A DNA stretch of 64,000 nt from Gerris lacustris (GCA_951217055.1 OX578276.1:36604205-36668204), one strand, 5' to 3'; positions 1 through 11,971 are shown, numbered from the stretch's first letter. The notes: generated by a model not told the origin, from the sequence alone. Translations and numbers: made by a program.

Positions 1-565
1 CTTGTACCTGCCCACATATTTTAAAAATATAGCGACTTAAAAAAAATATTTTTCAAAAAAATTAGGGTAAAAAAACTTAAGGGTTAACATTTTTTTATTT
101 TTTTTCGACACCGTGAGGGGTATCATATGAAAGGGTACGTCGAGCTGATTACAAAAATATATAATTCTTTGGTTATAACTTTGATATGGCGAGCATAGGC
201 AAGTTTGAAGTGGGTGTGAAACGTGTCCCCCCCTTCTATCTTGCTTATGTGAAGTGCAAAAAATCTGAAAAAATTCCTGAACATTCTTCGACCAAATTGA
301 CTTTTTATTGACAAAATACGTTTTTATATAACTATGGTCTTTTCGATCTACTTATATGGTTGTAGTCCGGTTCAGTGGCAAAAAAATACTTTTACAGAAG
401 TTTGTTTATGTGTTCTGAGAATATCAGACCCATAGGATAGTTCAATCAAAGTAAGCTTTTTAGCATTTTAAAAAACACCATCAATAGGGTACTACTTAAA
501 CTATACAGGGTTGCCTACGGACCCTCGCTGTGTGCTGACTAGCGCACACTTGACCTGTTTATTAT
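1..565 (+). mobile_element. HINE/helentron-like repeat, copy 1 (left end outside window)
   Basis: Near-identical over most of its length to the copy at 28714-29416, so it is a dispersed repeat cut by the window edge. Its right end carries the sub-terminal motif TTGCCTACGGACCCT, then a short palindrome (TGTGTGCT, loop GACT, AGCGCACA), then CTTGACCTG. A sub-terminal inverted repeat followed by a 3' hairpin resembles helentron-associated non-autonomous elements (HINEs, of which Drosophila DINE-1 is the known example). That assignment is inference from architecture. No coding capacity. Confidence 0.6.
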
Positions 566-1866
566 ATTATTATATTCGAGGTAATGAATAAAAATATAAA
601 TGTGACCCTGCTGGAAATAGAAACAGGACCATGTTAACTTTAAGGACGTTCTTCAGTTCCCTTTTGAAAACGCGACGGGATAGAATTGTTATTTTTTTAT
701 AATGTCAAAATATATTATTTATTTTAGCATTGTTCAAAATTATTTATTACTATTTTTTTTATTTGTCCTTAATTTAGGAATAAAATCTAGTTTTTATTTA
801 TGAATAAAAATGTGGAGTTTAAAGAAGCTGATTAATTGTATTTTCTTATACAGAAGGAAAGAGAGAAAATGCAATTTGCAATTTAAAAGCGCCTTGTTAA
901 TGATAGGGAATGAAGCGTGAAGGCGTGAACAAGGTTGAGCCCGGCTACGCCCCCTAGTTTAGACGAGTCTAAGTAGGCGACTGGGACAGTTTACCAGAAG
1001 CTATGCAAGGTCGCCGCGTTTAATGACCCGAGTAGAAGAGTTGGTCTCGCGTCAACTCCGCCACTATATATTTACCGCAAAAAATAAACACAATAGTTTC
1101 AGTTATGGGACCAACTCATTAGATATGGTTTCATGTGGTCGATGCATCGATGTTGTCCTGATAAAGTTGTAAATCAAATCTAAGCATGCTGTAAGCAAAT
1201 TGAGGCAATTAAATCGCAACCCCGTGTGAAGTATTTTGGCTTCCGTCGGTGGAATGTTGTTTTAATTGAGTCCATTTGAATCTCACAACCATTAAATCAT
1301 ACTTTAACTAATGACTACTCATTCTGACATAAATGAATTATGTGTTTTAAGTAGGCACGTTTTTCTAGGTCCGAACTGTCTTCAGCGATTAATTATCGGC
1401 TGACAAGACGTTTGGATAATTAAGATTTGAGTTTTTTCCATCTATGACAAGGCTTTACTAGGCCCCGATGTTTTTTCATTCAGTTTACAGTTCTGGAGAC
1501 GTAGATATTCAAAGCTTTATTATTTTTCTCTTACCCATATGTCAATAAATATTTTTAGAAACAGACTTTTAAATTGAACTATAAATTTATTCATTATGAC
1601 TCCAAGTTACGCACTTGTGCGGATTGTAAGCCTTAATTTTGGTCTCACTCATAATTCAATAGATCTTTTCAAATAGAGACTTTTAAATATTATGAATCTA
1701 TGTCTAACGTAAGTTGTGACAAAAAAATTAGAAATTTGTCGTTTAAAGCGGCTTTTACGCCGAAAAGTCAGGGGGAGAAGACAAAAGACAGGAGAAATGT
1801 CGTCTCTTCACTGAACCGGTCTATATTACAGTATTATTAACCACTAATATTGTTTTCATATCATAG
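566..1866. other. Unassigned AT-rich sequence
   Basis: No long open frame, tRNA or recognisable repeat. A GC-richer patch at about 900-1075 is interrupted by stops in every frame and I could not assign it. Confidence 0.4.
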
Positions 1867-1921
1867 AGACACGGACTCATGCCTCTAAAGTGGGAAAACC
1901 ATGTCGCCCATCTTTTCGATG
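1867..1921 (+). CDS. Candidate internal exon, unrecognised
   Basis: A pyrimidine-containing acceptor ending in TCATAG at 1866 precedes an open stretch reading RHGLMPLKWENHVAHLFD, followed by a possible donor (ATG|GTTAAA) at 1922. The peptide looks protein-like. The LKWxNH-like part recalls the start of insect BTB-domain proteins, but the match is only a few residues. The phase does not join directly to the candidate exon at 2723, so another exon would be needed. It could equally be chance; only the local sequence supports it. Confidence 0.22.
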
Positions 1922-2286
1922 GTTAAACCCGTCTTCATTTTTCACTTATGTGCAAAGTATGTATATGATGAAAAGTTAATGGCACTAAAGTATGAGCTGT
2001 TTTCATGCAATATGCTGTTTGTGTAAACTAAAACCGGGTCTAGACTAGAGTGGGAGCGTTTTTATGAAATATTTTGAAAACAGATAAGAAATCGAGCTGT
2101 TTAATATTACCTCCAAGCCAGGCTACCACATTTATTAGGTTATAGAAATGCTGAGTTTTGACTGACTATTTTAAAGAAAGCTTAAAACTAAGTCGACTAT
2201 AATAAAACTTCATTTAAATCGTCTAAAGTTCTATTGAAACATGATTGACATGGCAATATCCAAAAGTCCAATATTTGACCGTGTGA

Positions 2287-2574
2287 TTATTGTTGGAGAA
2301 GATGTGGTGTGGAACTCATCTTCCTCAATGATATTGGCTCAGATACCACAAACGTTTTTCCTACAGAGAGGTTGCAGAGACGAAGCCGGGTGTTGTCAGT
2401 CTTCAAGCTCCTCTGATGACCGAAAACCAGCTCAACAGGGACAGTGCTTTTTATACATGCGCTTGATTTCTGTGGATACGACACCCCTTCAGCACCTTTT
2501 GGCCAGGGTAAAACCAAGTTGTTCACCATCTTTACCACCTCTACCGAAATTCCCACCTTTTAGAACTAGTTGAC
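2287..2574. other. GC-enriched patch open on both strands
   Basis: About 290 bases stay open on the plus strand (110 codons) and the minus strand (89 codons) and are richer in GC than the surroundings. The minus-strand reading (for example VELVFGHQRSLKTDNTRLRL) looks slightly more protein-like, but I recognise no domain. It may be an exon, a decayed transposon fragment or chance. Confidence 0.2.
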
Positions 2575-2722
2575 TTCAGCCACTTTCTGGAACAAATACC
2601 CAATTTTGGAAGAGCAGTAACTCGAAACATATAGGAGTTATAGATCTCGGCGTGAACTCAAATTTTACTAAATTTAATTTATTTAAAAAATAAAAACCCT
2701 TAATTTTTTTTATCACACGCAG

Positions 2723-2803
2723 ACTTTAGAAGATATTGAGCAAAAAGTGAAACAATTGCGGGAATTACGCAGATCGCGCACTGACCTTGAGCTGCAACCT
2801 TAA
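2723..2803 (+). CDS. Candidate terminal exon encoding a short charged helix
   Basis: A textbook-looking acceptor (T-rich tract ending in CACACGCAG at 2722) precedes 26 codons and a TAA stop. The peptide runs from TLEDIEQKVKQLRELRRS to a final LELQP and has the heptad-like spacing and charge of a coiled coil. Codon use is richer in GC than the flanks, and AATAAA occurs downstream near 2985. I do not recognise the protein. The upstream exon is not identified; the stretch at 1867-1921 is one possibility but its phase does not match directly. Confidence 0.33.
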   Translation, partial: TLEDIEQKVKQLRELRRSRTDLELQP

Positions 2804-3044
2804 GCCTAGGTCCTAGGTCCTAACAACTACAAAAAAAGACTAGGTATTCATAAAAAAAAATGGTTTTTTATATAAAAAGAAACCCCTTATAACTTCTAAA
2901 CTATTGATCGACTTGATTCTGGTTTTATTTGATTCAGCGTAAAAAAAAAACGGAAAGGTTCTATTTTGTAGTCCATTTAAATAAATTAATCGTTTTCCCA
3001 GAAAAAAAAATCTAGTTTACGAGGGAAAATGTATCTAAATTTTA
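2804..3044. other. Short spacer
   Basis: Contains a tandem CCTAGGT doublet (about 2805-2820) and A-rich runs. It would be the 3' untranslated region if the exon at 2723 is real. Bases 3042-3044 (TTA) are the left target duplication of the next element. Confidence 0.35.
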
Positions 3045-3463
3045 AGCCGCGTTTACACAATCCAAGTTGACTTGGACCAAATCAGTTTTTACTCTATTTT
3101 GACGCTACTTGGATCGTGTAAACAGGTTAGCAAAGTCAACTTGGACCAAGTTGTTATTTGATCTCAGTAGACTTGGATGGTGTCAACCATGTGATTATGA
3201 CCAGAAAGCTGTCAAAAATGAGAAAAGACGTGAAAAGTTGTGACGGATTCGTTTATAAGAAGGTTATTGACGGCTTTTATTTCTTTCAAATTTTTGTTTA
3301 TATTCCCTGGCTTCTTAATGATTTTTTTTGACAAGTTTCCCTACTTGGACCAAGTATACTTGGGTCGTGTAAACACTGCATCAAAAATTCATTTTTACTT
3401 TGACCAAGTGGATTTGATCAAAGTTACTTGGTCCAAGTCAACTTGGATCGTGGAGACGTGCCT
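3045..3463. mobile_element. PIF/Harbinger-like MITE 1 (CAAGTTGACTTGG type)
   Basis: A 419-bp non-coding element with terminal inverted repeats. The left end reads AGCCGCGTTTACAC followed by AATCCAAGTTGACTTGG. The right end is its diverged complement. The flanks are TTA on both sides, a 3-bp TWA target duplication as known for PIF/Harbinger transposons. The motif CCAAGT/ACTTGG recurs throughout the interior in both orientations, as expected for repeated transposase-binding sites. No transposase is encoded. Family assignment is inferred from duplication length and terminus. Confidence 0.7.
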
Positions 3464-6400
3464 TTAAAGATGATTATCAAAAAACGAAAAGTAAACAATC
3501 ACCTGTTAAACACTTTATAAATATGTTTAATCAATATCAAAATTTTACTACGTTTAGATAGTGTATTGAAAACTATTTGAATATAGTATCCTTGCATGTA
3601 ATTCATCGAATTTAATCTAGTTGATCTCAAGGTTGATACACCAAAATTCTGTTACTTTATTGTATTGAACATAGTTTCAGCTAAACACCTGATTGTAATG
3701 AGATTGTATTAGGGCATGCGCAGTTATGTTTACAATGTACAAACATTATCTTCTATCAACGTTGTTCTAATGAAGTCTGAACTATATCGAAATATTTTCA
3801 AATACCATTCAGTGTACTTTGTATATAAGAAAAAGTTGTGTTCCAATTTGTTGTACCAATTGCTAGGCTCGTTTAAATTGGTTACTAGTTACTATATCGT
3901 ATCACTGACCTTTTCGTTCGTTTCTTCTTTCTTTCATCTTTCTATGTAAAAATCTGCTAGAAAAATGTTTTTCACCAACTCATTACCTCTGAACACATGC
4001 TGTCTAAATAAATGATTGGTTCTACTGAATATACAGTTTATACAATGCTCTGTGTGAAAAAGTGTTAAAACGCACATGTGTTTATTTTTCTTTACGCAAA
4101 AAGTGTAATAAGTGAGAAAGAGCTTTGTTTGCTTAACATTGGCATTGGTTAGTTTTTCTTCTTTACTTTTTTTATTTTTGAAAAGTGTCTATTTTCGTTT
4201 GTTGTTGGTGAGATGAAGAAAATGGATTTGTTTGAATCTAAGATATATGGATTGGTCTGGGCACTGTCTAGTTTTCAAGTGTCCAGACTGACCTATCGCT
4301 CTTGCTTAGCTTCTATAAACTAGGCCTCTCCACTATTTATAACCATTATATCGTCGTTTCTTTGGAAAAAGGCACGATAAATTATAAAAAAGTTACACTT
4401 TCATTCGATAATTATCAGCATTTCTCACATAGCTTTTTTCTTTTTTTTTATATTTTATTTTTGCCTAATACATTTAGTTTTTTCTTTTACCCAAACACTA
4501 TATTATTTTTTCTAGGCGAAAAAAAAGCATTATGTATCACATTTTTTTTTCTCTTTAATTCTTGTTTTGGATTAAATCCAAGGGATTTCAGTTGAATTTA
4601 GTAAAAGAGAACAACACATTACTCTAAAATGATAGCGTGGAAAAAAGCAACCGAGGTTGTATGAAACACTTCTCGACTATTTTGAAGGTTATATTAACAT
4701 ATATATAATATATACATACATACACAAAAGGTGTTTGATTACATTTCGCTTTCGATTATCTGCTTAATCAGATTTATTGCCATTAATATTTAAAAAACTT
4801 TAAGATAAAAGATTTTTTCTGTTTTTTTTTTTTGTTTTTTTTGCGAGGGGCCTCCTATTCCTATTTGGAGTAAACATTGATTTTTCGATTTCTCTTTTGA
4901 GTATGATATTTCTGAACATGTATGCCTCATAAAAAATTTATCATCATTCATGTAATCATAATAATTCATTCATCATTTATATAATCGAGTAGTGCCCCGA
5001 CGGCGTCGCCTGACTCACCTCGAAACGATTTGTTATTTCTAAGCTAAGGCAACCACATTTATTCCAATAAAAATAAAAGTTTGTTTAGATTTGTTGGTCT
5101 TCAAATAGTTATAGTAACATCTAAAGAGATATCTAAATAAATTTACTTTTTTATAAATATAAAATTAAGCCCTTTGCCACGGGCTTAACAGCTCGTTTTC
5201 AAAAATTTCGTAACGAAACTGGTGGATTCTATGGGTCAAATACAACAAACAAATGTCGAGTAAGCATATGGCCATTTCTGAATAGTTCTCAAGGTATCGA
5301 TTTTTTTCAGAATGGATCACGAAATGTTCCAAAAAATGCATAATATCTCAAAAACTAAATGAGATAGAGATATTGAGCTGAGGTACAATTTTAAAGGGCA
5401 TAAAAAAACTCATTGATTTTCATATTATCAGTTGCTCAGCATCTTTTAAGTCCTGTTACATTTTAAATTATGTTGGATTGAATGTTATCAGGCGTGAAAT
5501 TATTCTGACAGGATCTCAACCAATTCTTGTACAAAAGCAAAAAAGTTTTCAGCGAACGAAACCGCAATACGTCGGGTTCTTAAAGGAAATTAGACGCTGA
5601 TCAAAAATGTTCCTATAAACATGGATACGGAACCGCTTTGTTTTCGTGATAATCGCAAAAAACATTTTAAAAAACATAATTTTTTGGACGTTTATCCTTA
5701 AAATTCTCTAATACTACACTTATTACCATAAAACACCTTGCATTTTATTTCTTCTTTTTACTATAATAAACTTAACATAATTCAATTAATTCATATAATA
5801 TTTTATTGGGACTGTATTAAAAAATACATTAATTTAATTTGTCTTGTCTCCACCAATATGTTTCTAGTAAACGTAAGTTATCTATATAAAAAAAAAATAT
5901 ATATATATTTTTTTATGTTCCTACTACTACTACTACTGTAAATGATATTAATTTAATCTAAAAATATTTAATTCTTAATGCAAATACAGCCTTATACATT
6001 TTTTTATATTGTATATATATCTATGCTAATGAATATTTTAACGATCTTTGAAAGAACCTTTCTCACGTCAATCCTAGTAATAATGTTATTCCGAAGAAAA
6101 TAATAATAATAAAAATAATCTGTCACATCAAATTTTATCATCTTTCCTCTTTTTTATTTGCTTATTTATTTACATTGTAACTGTAAAATAGTCGCTCTTC
6201 TAAATTTATATGACCCATTTGTGTATTTATAATTGCGTGCGTGCGAGGTTATTTTATACAGCAACATGACCGTAATTACTATATGTGTGTAACTGTGTAT
6301 ATATATATAACACTCTTTTTCGAAGGTAACAAAATTACCTTCACGCTTATTTATTTGGTTTCACCTGTTTTCCTCCAGCCAGAACTACATGTGCCTGGAA

Positions 6401-6623
6401 TGTTTGTCTGAATAGGAATCAGCGTGTACTCTAGCCGCTAGCCTCACCCCAAAAATTGCTTTTTAGTTAGTACTCTGAAACAGCTAGAGACGCCAGAGCA
6501 AGTTTTGGGATGCTTATTCGAACTCCTGTTTATAAACAATGGATACCAATAGTATCACTATTCCATATTTTCTATTTTATCGTTTCTTTGCTGCAAAGGA
6601 ACCATCAAGTGTACACAATACAC
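3464..6623. other. AT-rich region without recognisable genes
   Basis: Open frames here (for example at 3716 and 4302) are low-complexity F/L/Y/K-rich readings of T-rich DNA and are not credible genes. The stretch holds small (TA)n and (GT)n tracts near 4700 and 6290 and a (TAC)n run near 5925. No RNA gene was seen. Confidence 0.5.
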
Positions 6624-6626
6624 TAA

Positions 6627-7240
6627 AGCGGCCTACACACATGGGAACTTGGTTCGCCGAACCAAGTTCGTGGGGTCCGCACTCTGCACACAGTAGAGCA
6701 CGGTTCTGCACACGGTTCGTCCTAATCGTCAGTTTCCCTCTGAACTGAGCTGAAAACACACCGCTAAAAAAACAACGTTAAAAAAATGCGTTAAAAAAAC
6801 TGAGTTAAAAACGGAGTGAAAAGAAACAGCTTTAGAAAAACACAGGGGGGAAAAAAACAGCGTTAAAAAACTCAAGAAAGCGTTAAAAACACAGTTTTAA
6901 AACAGAGTTCAAAGAAACAGCTTTAAAAAAACAAGGGGGAAAAAACAGCGTTTAATAACAGCGATAAAAAACAGCGTTAAAATAAACAACGATAAAAAAA
7001 ACAGCGTTAAAAAAAACTGTTTAAAGAGTAGAAGTAAAAAGAAACAAATGAGTCGGAGGTGTAGAGTGTCTTTTCTGATAAAATGACGAACATCGGTTCG
7101 TGTCCTCTACACACAGGCGAACCGAACAAATGTTTTCCAACCCGATGGAAGACCAAGTTCGTCACGAACTTGGTTCGTTTACCTCTACACACATGGGAAC
7201 TTGGTTCGTACGAACCAAGTTCCCATGTGTGTAGGCCGCA
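6627..7240. mobile_element. PIF/Harbinger-like MITE 2 (GAACTTGGTTCG type)
   Basis: A 614-bp element with termini AGCGGCCTACACACATGG and its complement, each followed by the palindromic motif GAACTTGGTTCG. TAA lies on both sides (6624-6626 and 7241-7243), a TWA duplication. The interior is non-coding. It starts with repeated CACGGTTC-type motifs and continues as an A-rich degenerate repeat. The frames at 6539, 6577, 7007 and 7162 are readings of this element and not genes. Confidence 0.72.
6758..7030. repeat. Degenerate AAACAGCGTTA minisatellite inside MITE 2
   Basis: More than a dozen imperfect copies of AAAAACAGCGTTAAAAA, with variants AGCTTTAAA and AGCGATAAA, occur at irregular 14-25 bp spacing. 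It forms the centre of the MITE and probably expanded by slippage. Confidence 0.7.
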
Positions 7241-7470
7241 TAAGTAGGTTTATAATAAATTACAAAAATTGCTTTAAGGTAGACCTCCGACCTCCGTACT
7301 CTGAAATAGCTAAAGACGACAGAGCATGTTTTGGGATGCACGAACTCTTTTATATATAAACAATGGTTACCAATATTGTCACTGTCCCATCGTGACGGTA
7401 TCGTCCTAAATTCCACATGACACATTATATTTAATGTATAATCCTTCAGATATGGATAGAGGATATAAAC

Positions 7471-7748
7471 GGTTTTTGATAAAAATCAACAAAGTTTAAC
7501 CAACTAGTTTTGTAAAAATTATTTACATCATCAGGGTTATGAGCTATAATACTAGTATACTATCTAAACTCTAAACATAGTAGAGTTTTAAAAAAAGGTT
7601 TCACCTATTTTAAACGCGAACTCCACTATGTTTCGATTGTGAGTTTGATTATAAGGCTAGTATAGTCTATTATAGTTCATAACCCTGATGATATAAATAC
7701 ATTTTACGAAACTAGTTGTTTAACCTTAGTTGATTTTATCAAAAAACC
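7471..7748. mobile_element. Inverted-repeat element with about 85-bp arms
   Basis: Outer ends GGTTTTTGATAAAAATCAAC and GTTGATTTTATCAAAAAACC are complementary. Complementarity continues inward through CATCAGGGTTATGA on the left and TCATAACCCTGATG on the right, giving arms of roughly 85 bp around a 95-bp centre. Non-coding. I saw no clear target duplication. It could be a MITE or a fold-back product. Confidence 0.6.
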
Positions 7749-8275
7749 TCATCTCACTACTTTTATTCTATAATTTTAATGATTGTTAATTCAAATCCTA
7801 TTTCTTGATTTCTCTAATTCTTCTTTTTCTATTAATCATTTGTTATGTTTGGTTCTGGTTCTTTCTGAGCCATTTAATTGGTTTGAGCCTGACATATTTC
7901 GCTCTCTAGAATATTTTCTCCCGTTGTCAAGATTAAAAAATTATTTTGCTGTAGCGCGCAAAAGCACGACTTGTTCCCTTTCATAGAAGCTTTGTTTTTT
8001 TTTCTTTCTTTAGTTTTTATTTTACAACTCCATGAGATCATCTTCAATGTTGCTGACCTTAGAATCATATAGAAAAAGAAATAAATAAAAACAAATATGT
8101 TCAAAGTTGTTTGTTTTTTATTTGTCGACATATTTGGCTGTGGGGTTCAAAGTTGTTTCTGTGTTTTTTTTCTATCTTGTATATAAGAGTGAAGCATTAA
8201 GTTGTATCGGAGAAGTGCAAATATCTTGTAATATTTACAACACTTACATGGTAGTCATTCGCACCATCTATACAC

Positions 8276-8280
<5 letters not shown>

Positions 8281-8344
<64 letters not shown>
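8281..8344. repeat. (AT)32 microsatellite
   Basis: Uninterrupted AT dinucleotides. The Y/I-rich frame across it (8107-8448) is an artefact. Confidence 0.95.
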
Positions 8345-8346
<2 letters not shown>

Positions 8347-8534
8347 GTGTGTGGGTTATTTCTTTTTATAGATGTGTTCTTTCTTTCTTTCTGTTTCTTT
8401 TTGAAGACACGTCTTATAAAAAATGTATTTATTGTCAACTGGACTTGAATAGGTCACAAATATCTAAATAATAATATTTTGTACTTGTGATTGAAATAGT
8501 AAAAAATAATGTTATTTTAAAAGTGGGGGCTCAA

Positions 8535-9190
8535 AAAAAATCTAGCTCACGGGCCTCAGCAGGTCTAGTCTCTGGTCGAAAGTAGCCTGCAGATAGCACC
8601 AGATTAATTTCAACCGCCAGCGCTCTTTAAATTTATTCTTTAATTTATGTAAAAAATCAAAACAATTTTGACAGATTTAAAGCTAAACTTAAATAAATTT
8701 GACAATAATAGGTTGTAAATGCATAAGCCGGGTTTACACGGGTAGAGTAAACAGGAGAGTAGAGTAACTCTACCCGTAAAAACCCGAAAAAACGCTCCGT
8801 AGAGTAGAGTGGCGAGTAGAGTAGCTAGGAGCTGGTAGAGTAGAGTACTATACCGCATGCAGTAAAGTGGACTCTTCTCTACTTCCCCCACCACAGCTTC
8901 CACTTTACTAGCTTCCCCACTCTACCCGTGTAAACGTTTTCAATAGCAAGTAGCAAGTAGAGTTTAGTTTCAGTTTATACATTGTTGTGCAATCATTTCT
9001 GCTTTTTTACTATACTTACTACTAGCTTATGTGTAAACGCACCAAAATCAAAATTGGTAGAGTATAGGAAGTAAAGTACTCTCTACTCGCTACTCTACTC
9101 TCCTGTTTACTCTACCCGTGTAAACCCGGCTATAAAATCAGTAAAGAATATAAAATAGAACTCGAGGCAGCTATGTGCCACACTAATTGC
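8535..9190 (+). repeat. Family B repeat, 3' part, split by a MITE
   Basis: The segments 8550-8725 and 9132-9190 together match the 3' part of family B copies at 39690-39830 and 60110-60310. Shared landmarks are the stretch with AGATAGC..CCAGATTAATTTCAACCG, ATCAAAACAATTTTG and AGGAAGCTATGTGGCA-like sequence. The intervening 406 bp is the MITE at 8726-9131, so this copy is an older target. Confidence 0.65.
8726..9131. mobile_element. PIF/Harbinger-like MITE 3 (GGGTAGAGT type)
   Basis: Termini AGCCGGGTTTACACGGG and its complement continue inward as GTAGAGTAAACAGGAGAGT on both sides, giving arms over 40 bp. The interior is packed with GTAGAGT/ACTCTAC motifs in both orientations. ATA lies on each side. 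Because the element interrupts a family B copy, the empty site can be reconstructed and supports a 3-bp duplication (ATA rather than strict TWA). Non-coding. Confidence 0.7.
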
Positions 9191-10115
9191 AAGACTGTTT
9201 TAATTTTTCATTTTATCATAATTTTTCCTTTTCCTTCTCGTCGGAACATTACGTTATCTAAGAGCATGTCTCGATGCCGCATTAATTTTACGCAATATAG
9301 TAAATATTACTAAAACGTTTACCCCTGAAATACTTTCTCTCTGATACTCCTCTTTCATATTGTTTTTCTTTTTTCTTAAAATAGAACGAAACATATTAAA
9401 AACAACTGCTAAATGCCATTATTTAACTCTACAAGATTTTATACTATCAGGTTATAACTAATATCGCAATAAATAAACAAACGAAAATATACTTTCAAGA
9501 AATGTGCACATTTTAATTTCACATTTATCTTTCTATATCATTTTTTTCTTAACCAAAGCAAAGAAAAAACAATATTTAAAGATGCATTAAAGTCAGTTGA
9601 GTTAAGTCTAATTATAAATTTCTCGGAGTGTTTGTAAGGAGACACTATATAGAAGAGACTGGGTTCTAAACCACGTGTGTTTATAGTTTAGTATTATTAC
9701 TTTTGTGTGTAGTGTGTACATATATATATATTATTTTCTTGTGAGAGAGACAGTTGCCTAGAAGACTCTCTCTAGTGTCCATTTACTCACAGTGATCTCA
9801 CAGTGTAATAATATAAATAGCGTTCCGCTATTTATATGGCACAAGCCAGCGTCTTTGACTGTCCGATATGTTTGTAGGAGTGTTGTTTGAAAGCATAATG
9901 TAACTATTAGGCTTTTCTCTCACAAAAATAGATTAATAAATTTTTTCTAATCACATTTCTTCCGAGATTACTGAACAGTTGTGGTAAAGTTTTACAAGGA
10001 TCTTTATTAACCTTTAATGCTCTGGAACCTTGTTCAGCTGTACTCTTTTGCGGCTGAACACTGTTCCAATGATCGCTTCACCAAACGTAGGCTTACCAAA
10101 GGTAGCAGAACCATT
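9191..10115. other. Unassigned AT-rich sequence
   Basis: No coding or RNA gene recognised. It contains a small (TA)n near 9720 and a perfect 12-bp-stem hairpin at 9811-9837, listed separately. Confidence 0.45.
9811..9837. repeat. Perfect short hairpin
   Basis: ATATAAATAGCG, loop TTC, CGCTATTTATAT: 12 paired bases around a 3-base loop. No poly-T or other context indicates a function. Confidence 0.7.
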
Positions 10116-10117
10116 CT

Positions 10118-10310
10118 GACGAACTTTTTTATGTCTCCAAATTCAAAATTTCCTTAACAGAAATGCGTTTCAGACATCAGGGAGCATTTTTGGTCTCGTG
10201 TTTGTCTGTCTGTCTCTCCTTCGACATTTATTTAAACCACCATGTCTTAAAAGCTAGTCCGATTTTAATGAAATGAAATTTCATCTTACTGTCAATATTA
10301 AATAAAAATA
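10118..10310 (+). repeat. Family B repeat, 5' part
   Basis: Carries the family B landmarks CGTTTCAGACATCAGGGA, a TGTCTGTCTGTC run and GTCCGATTTTAATGAAAT. The same order occurs at 39430-39560 and in weaker form at 13675 and 32650. Confidence 0.6.
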
Positions 10311-10619
10311 CTAATATTTATTTATAATAATAATGTCTACACAGACAACGAAGATACTTTATTAACACATCTTTTTTGGACTTTAAAACATGTAAATATG
10401 AATAAAGAAAATATTATGGGCCAGGAAATGGAACATCCCTTTTCCCCGAGGTCTTAAAATTAAATTTTCACGTCAGAACAATTACTAAATATGTATTATA
10501 TGTAAGCTTTAATGGCCCAGGGAGGGCCGGCATATAGCAAAAGTGAGCCTTTTTAATTCGTTAATACAAAGAACTCAAAAATAGAAAAAAGTACCCTGAG
10601 TGAAAAAAGTTTTTTTAAA

Positions 10620-11310
10620 AAATGCAAGTCTGTCGTCTTTTCAGGCACGAGGAGCCTTAAACTACTGGGCTGATTTTAATGAAATTTGGCATTCATGTTC
10701 TGAAAAATCATACACCGTGACGAAATTAAAATAATTACAAGATAAAAAGAACTTTTTATATACTACGTTTTTAAATTTTCTGTCATAAATCATATTTGAA
10801 ACACGTCAAAATTAAAATCGTAAATATGGGATATGTCAAAACAAATAAAATAATTTGCGGATTTTTTCCGAACTAACTTTCCATACAGCAAAATTTGCTG
10901 AAAACAAATTAAATTCTGCTGAAAAATGGCTAAAAGTATTAAAATAATGCATTGTCATCGTGTTCTGAGCTATTCTAAAAGTTTCAAATATCTAGCTACT
11001 CGGGAAGTTAGTTAAAAATCGATTGCAAGATTTGTACTGGACAATCAAACAAACAAACAAGAAAGCAAGCTAATAAAAACGTAGTAAAATAATTTTAGCT
11101 CTAAATTTGGGGTCGCCCACCCTCCAAAAAACAACTGAAACATTTTTTTTTTTTTATATATATATTTTTGATAAAATATTGAATAGTAAATAAATGTAAC
11201 CGTGAAAATTCAAAACAAGTAAGAAATGGAAACCACTAGATGATGTAATAATTATGTAGTTCTATATGAGAAGTTTTAGAACAAGGTGTATCGGACAGAT
11301 GTTTTAATAA
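10620..11310 (+). repeat. Family A repeat interrupted by element D
   Basis: Family A landmarks on both sides are CTACTGGGCTGATTTTAATG and AAATTTGGCATTCATG on the left, and AATTTTAGCTCTAAATTTGG with the later GTATCGGACAG tail on the right. The 360 bp between 10729 and 11089 is foreign (element D). This copy is old and diverged. Confidence 0.6.
10729..11089 (+). mobile_element. Element D, copy 1 (nested in family A)
   Basis: About 360 bp, close to 85-90% alike by eye to 20435-20798. It begins ATAATTACAAGATAAAAAG, soon reaches TACTACGTTTTTA, and ends with the inverted counterpart TAAAAACGTAGTA. The interior includes GCATTGTCATCGTGTTCTGA. Non-coding. Since the two copies interrupt two unrelated repeats, its borders are real insertion borders. 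The class is unknown. Confidence 0.65.
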
Positions 11311-11971
11311 AAAATGTCGTCTATATAAACATGAAAAACTTCATGTTAAGCTAGTTCTGCATAATTAAAAAAAAACCGTATATGTATCAAGGAACAAGCT
11401 GTGATACTAGATGAAAGAGAGAGCTGGCAATACTGATTATTTTTAGACACGAAGAATGTTAAATGTTCAACCGAGAGTATAATATAATTTGATAGAGGAC
11501 GCCTTGGAGGGCTTGAAGACAGCGGTGACACAGATAGATAAACATCTAGCTGGGCTTGTAACATGATGATATACACGGGTCTCAAGTAACCACAGATCGC
11601 CTCCAGTTTTTTGCCGTCCCACACCGAACCATGTGGTACCGAGAAATTCTCATCTAACGCAAATACTCTGCACCCAGTAATTCTTAATCTTTTAGAAGTC
11701 ACGGCCATCTAAATATCTAAAAATAGACCTCGTTTTGAAAACTCTATATATATGTGGTTATGGTTATGACTTCATTGCTTTATTGGAAGTCAAAAATTGG
11801 TCAAGATCATTAATGACTAGTATAAATAATAGAGTAAATGTTGCCATTCGCCCTTCATCCATACCGACCTGATTTCAACCGCAACCGACTTTTTTCTAGG
11901 AAGGGCTAAACCTCTTAGCTATACAAATAGCTCCATAGTTATGGATCGTCTGGGTTTCTTTGGCAGGAGCT
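11311..11971. other. Unassigned sequence
   Basis: Holds a 120-codon minus-strand frame (11346-11708) with no recognisable domain, rejected as a gene. Bases 11964-11971 (CAGGAGCT) are the target duplication of the next element. Confidence 0.4.

Noticed and set aside
11346..11708. 120-codon minus-strand frame with some protein-like segments (SVWDGKKLEAICGYL)
   Set aside because: No recognisable domain, low-complexity Ser-rich second half, and no supporting splice or promoter signals.
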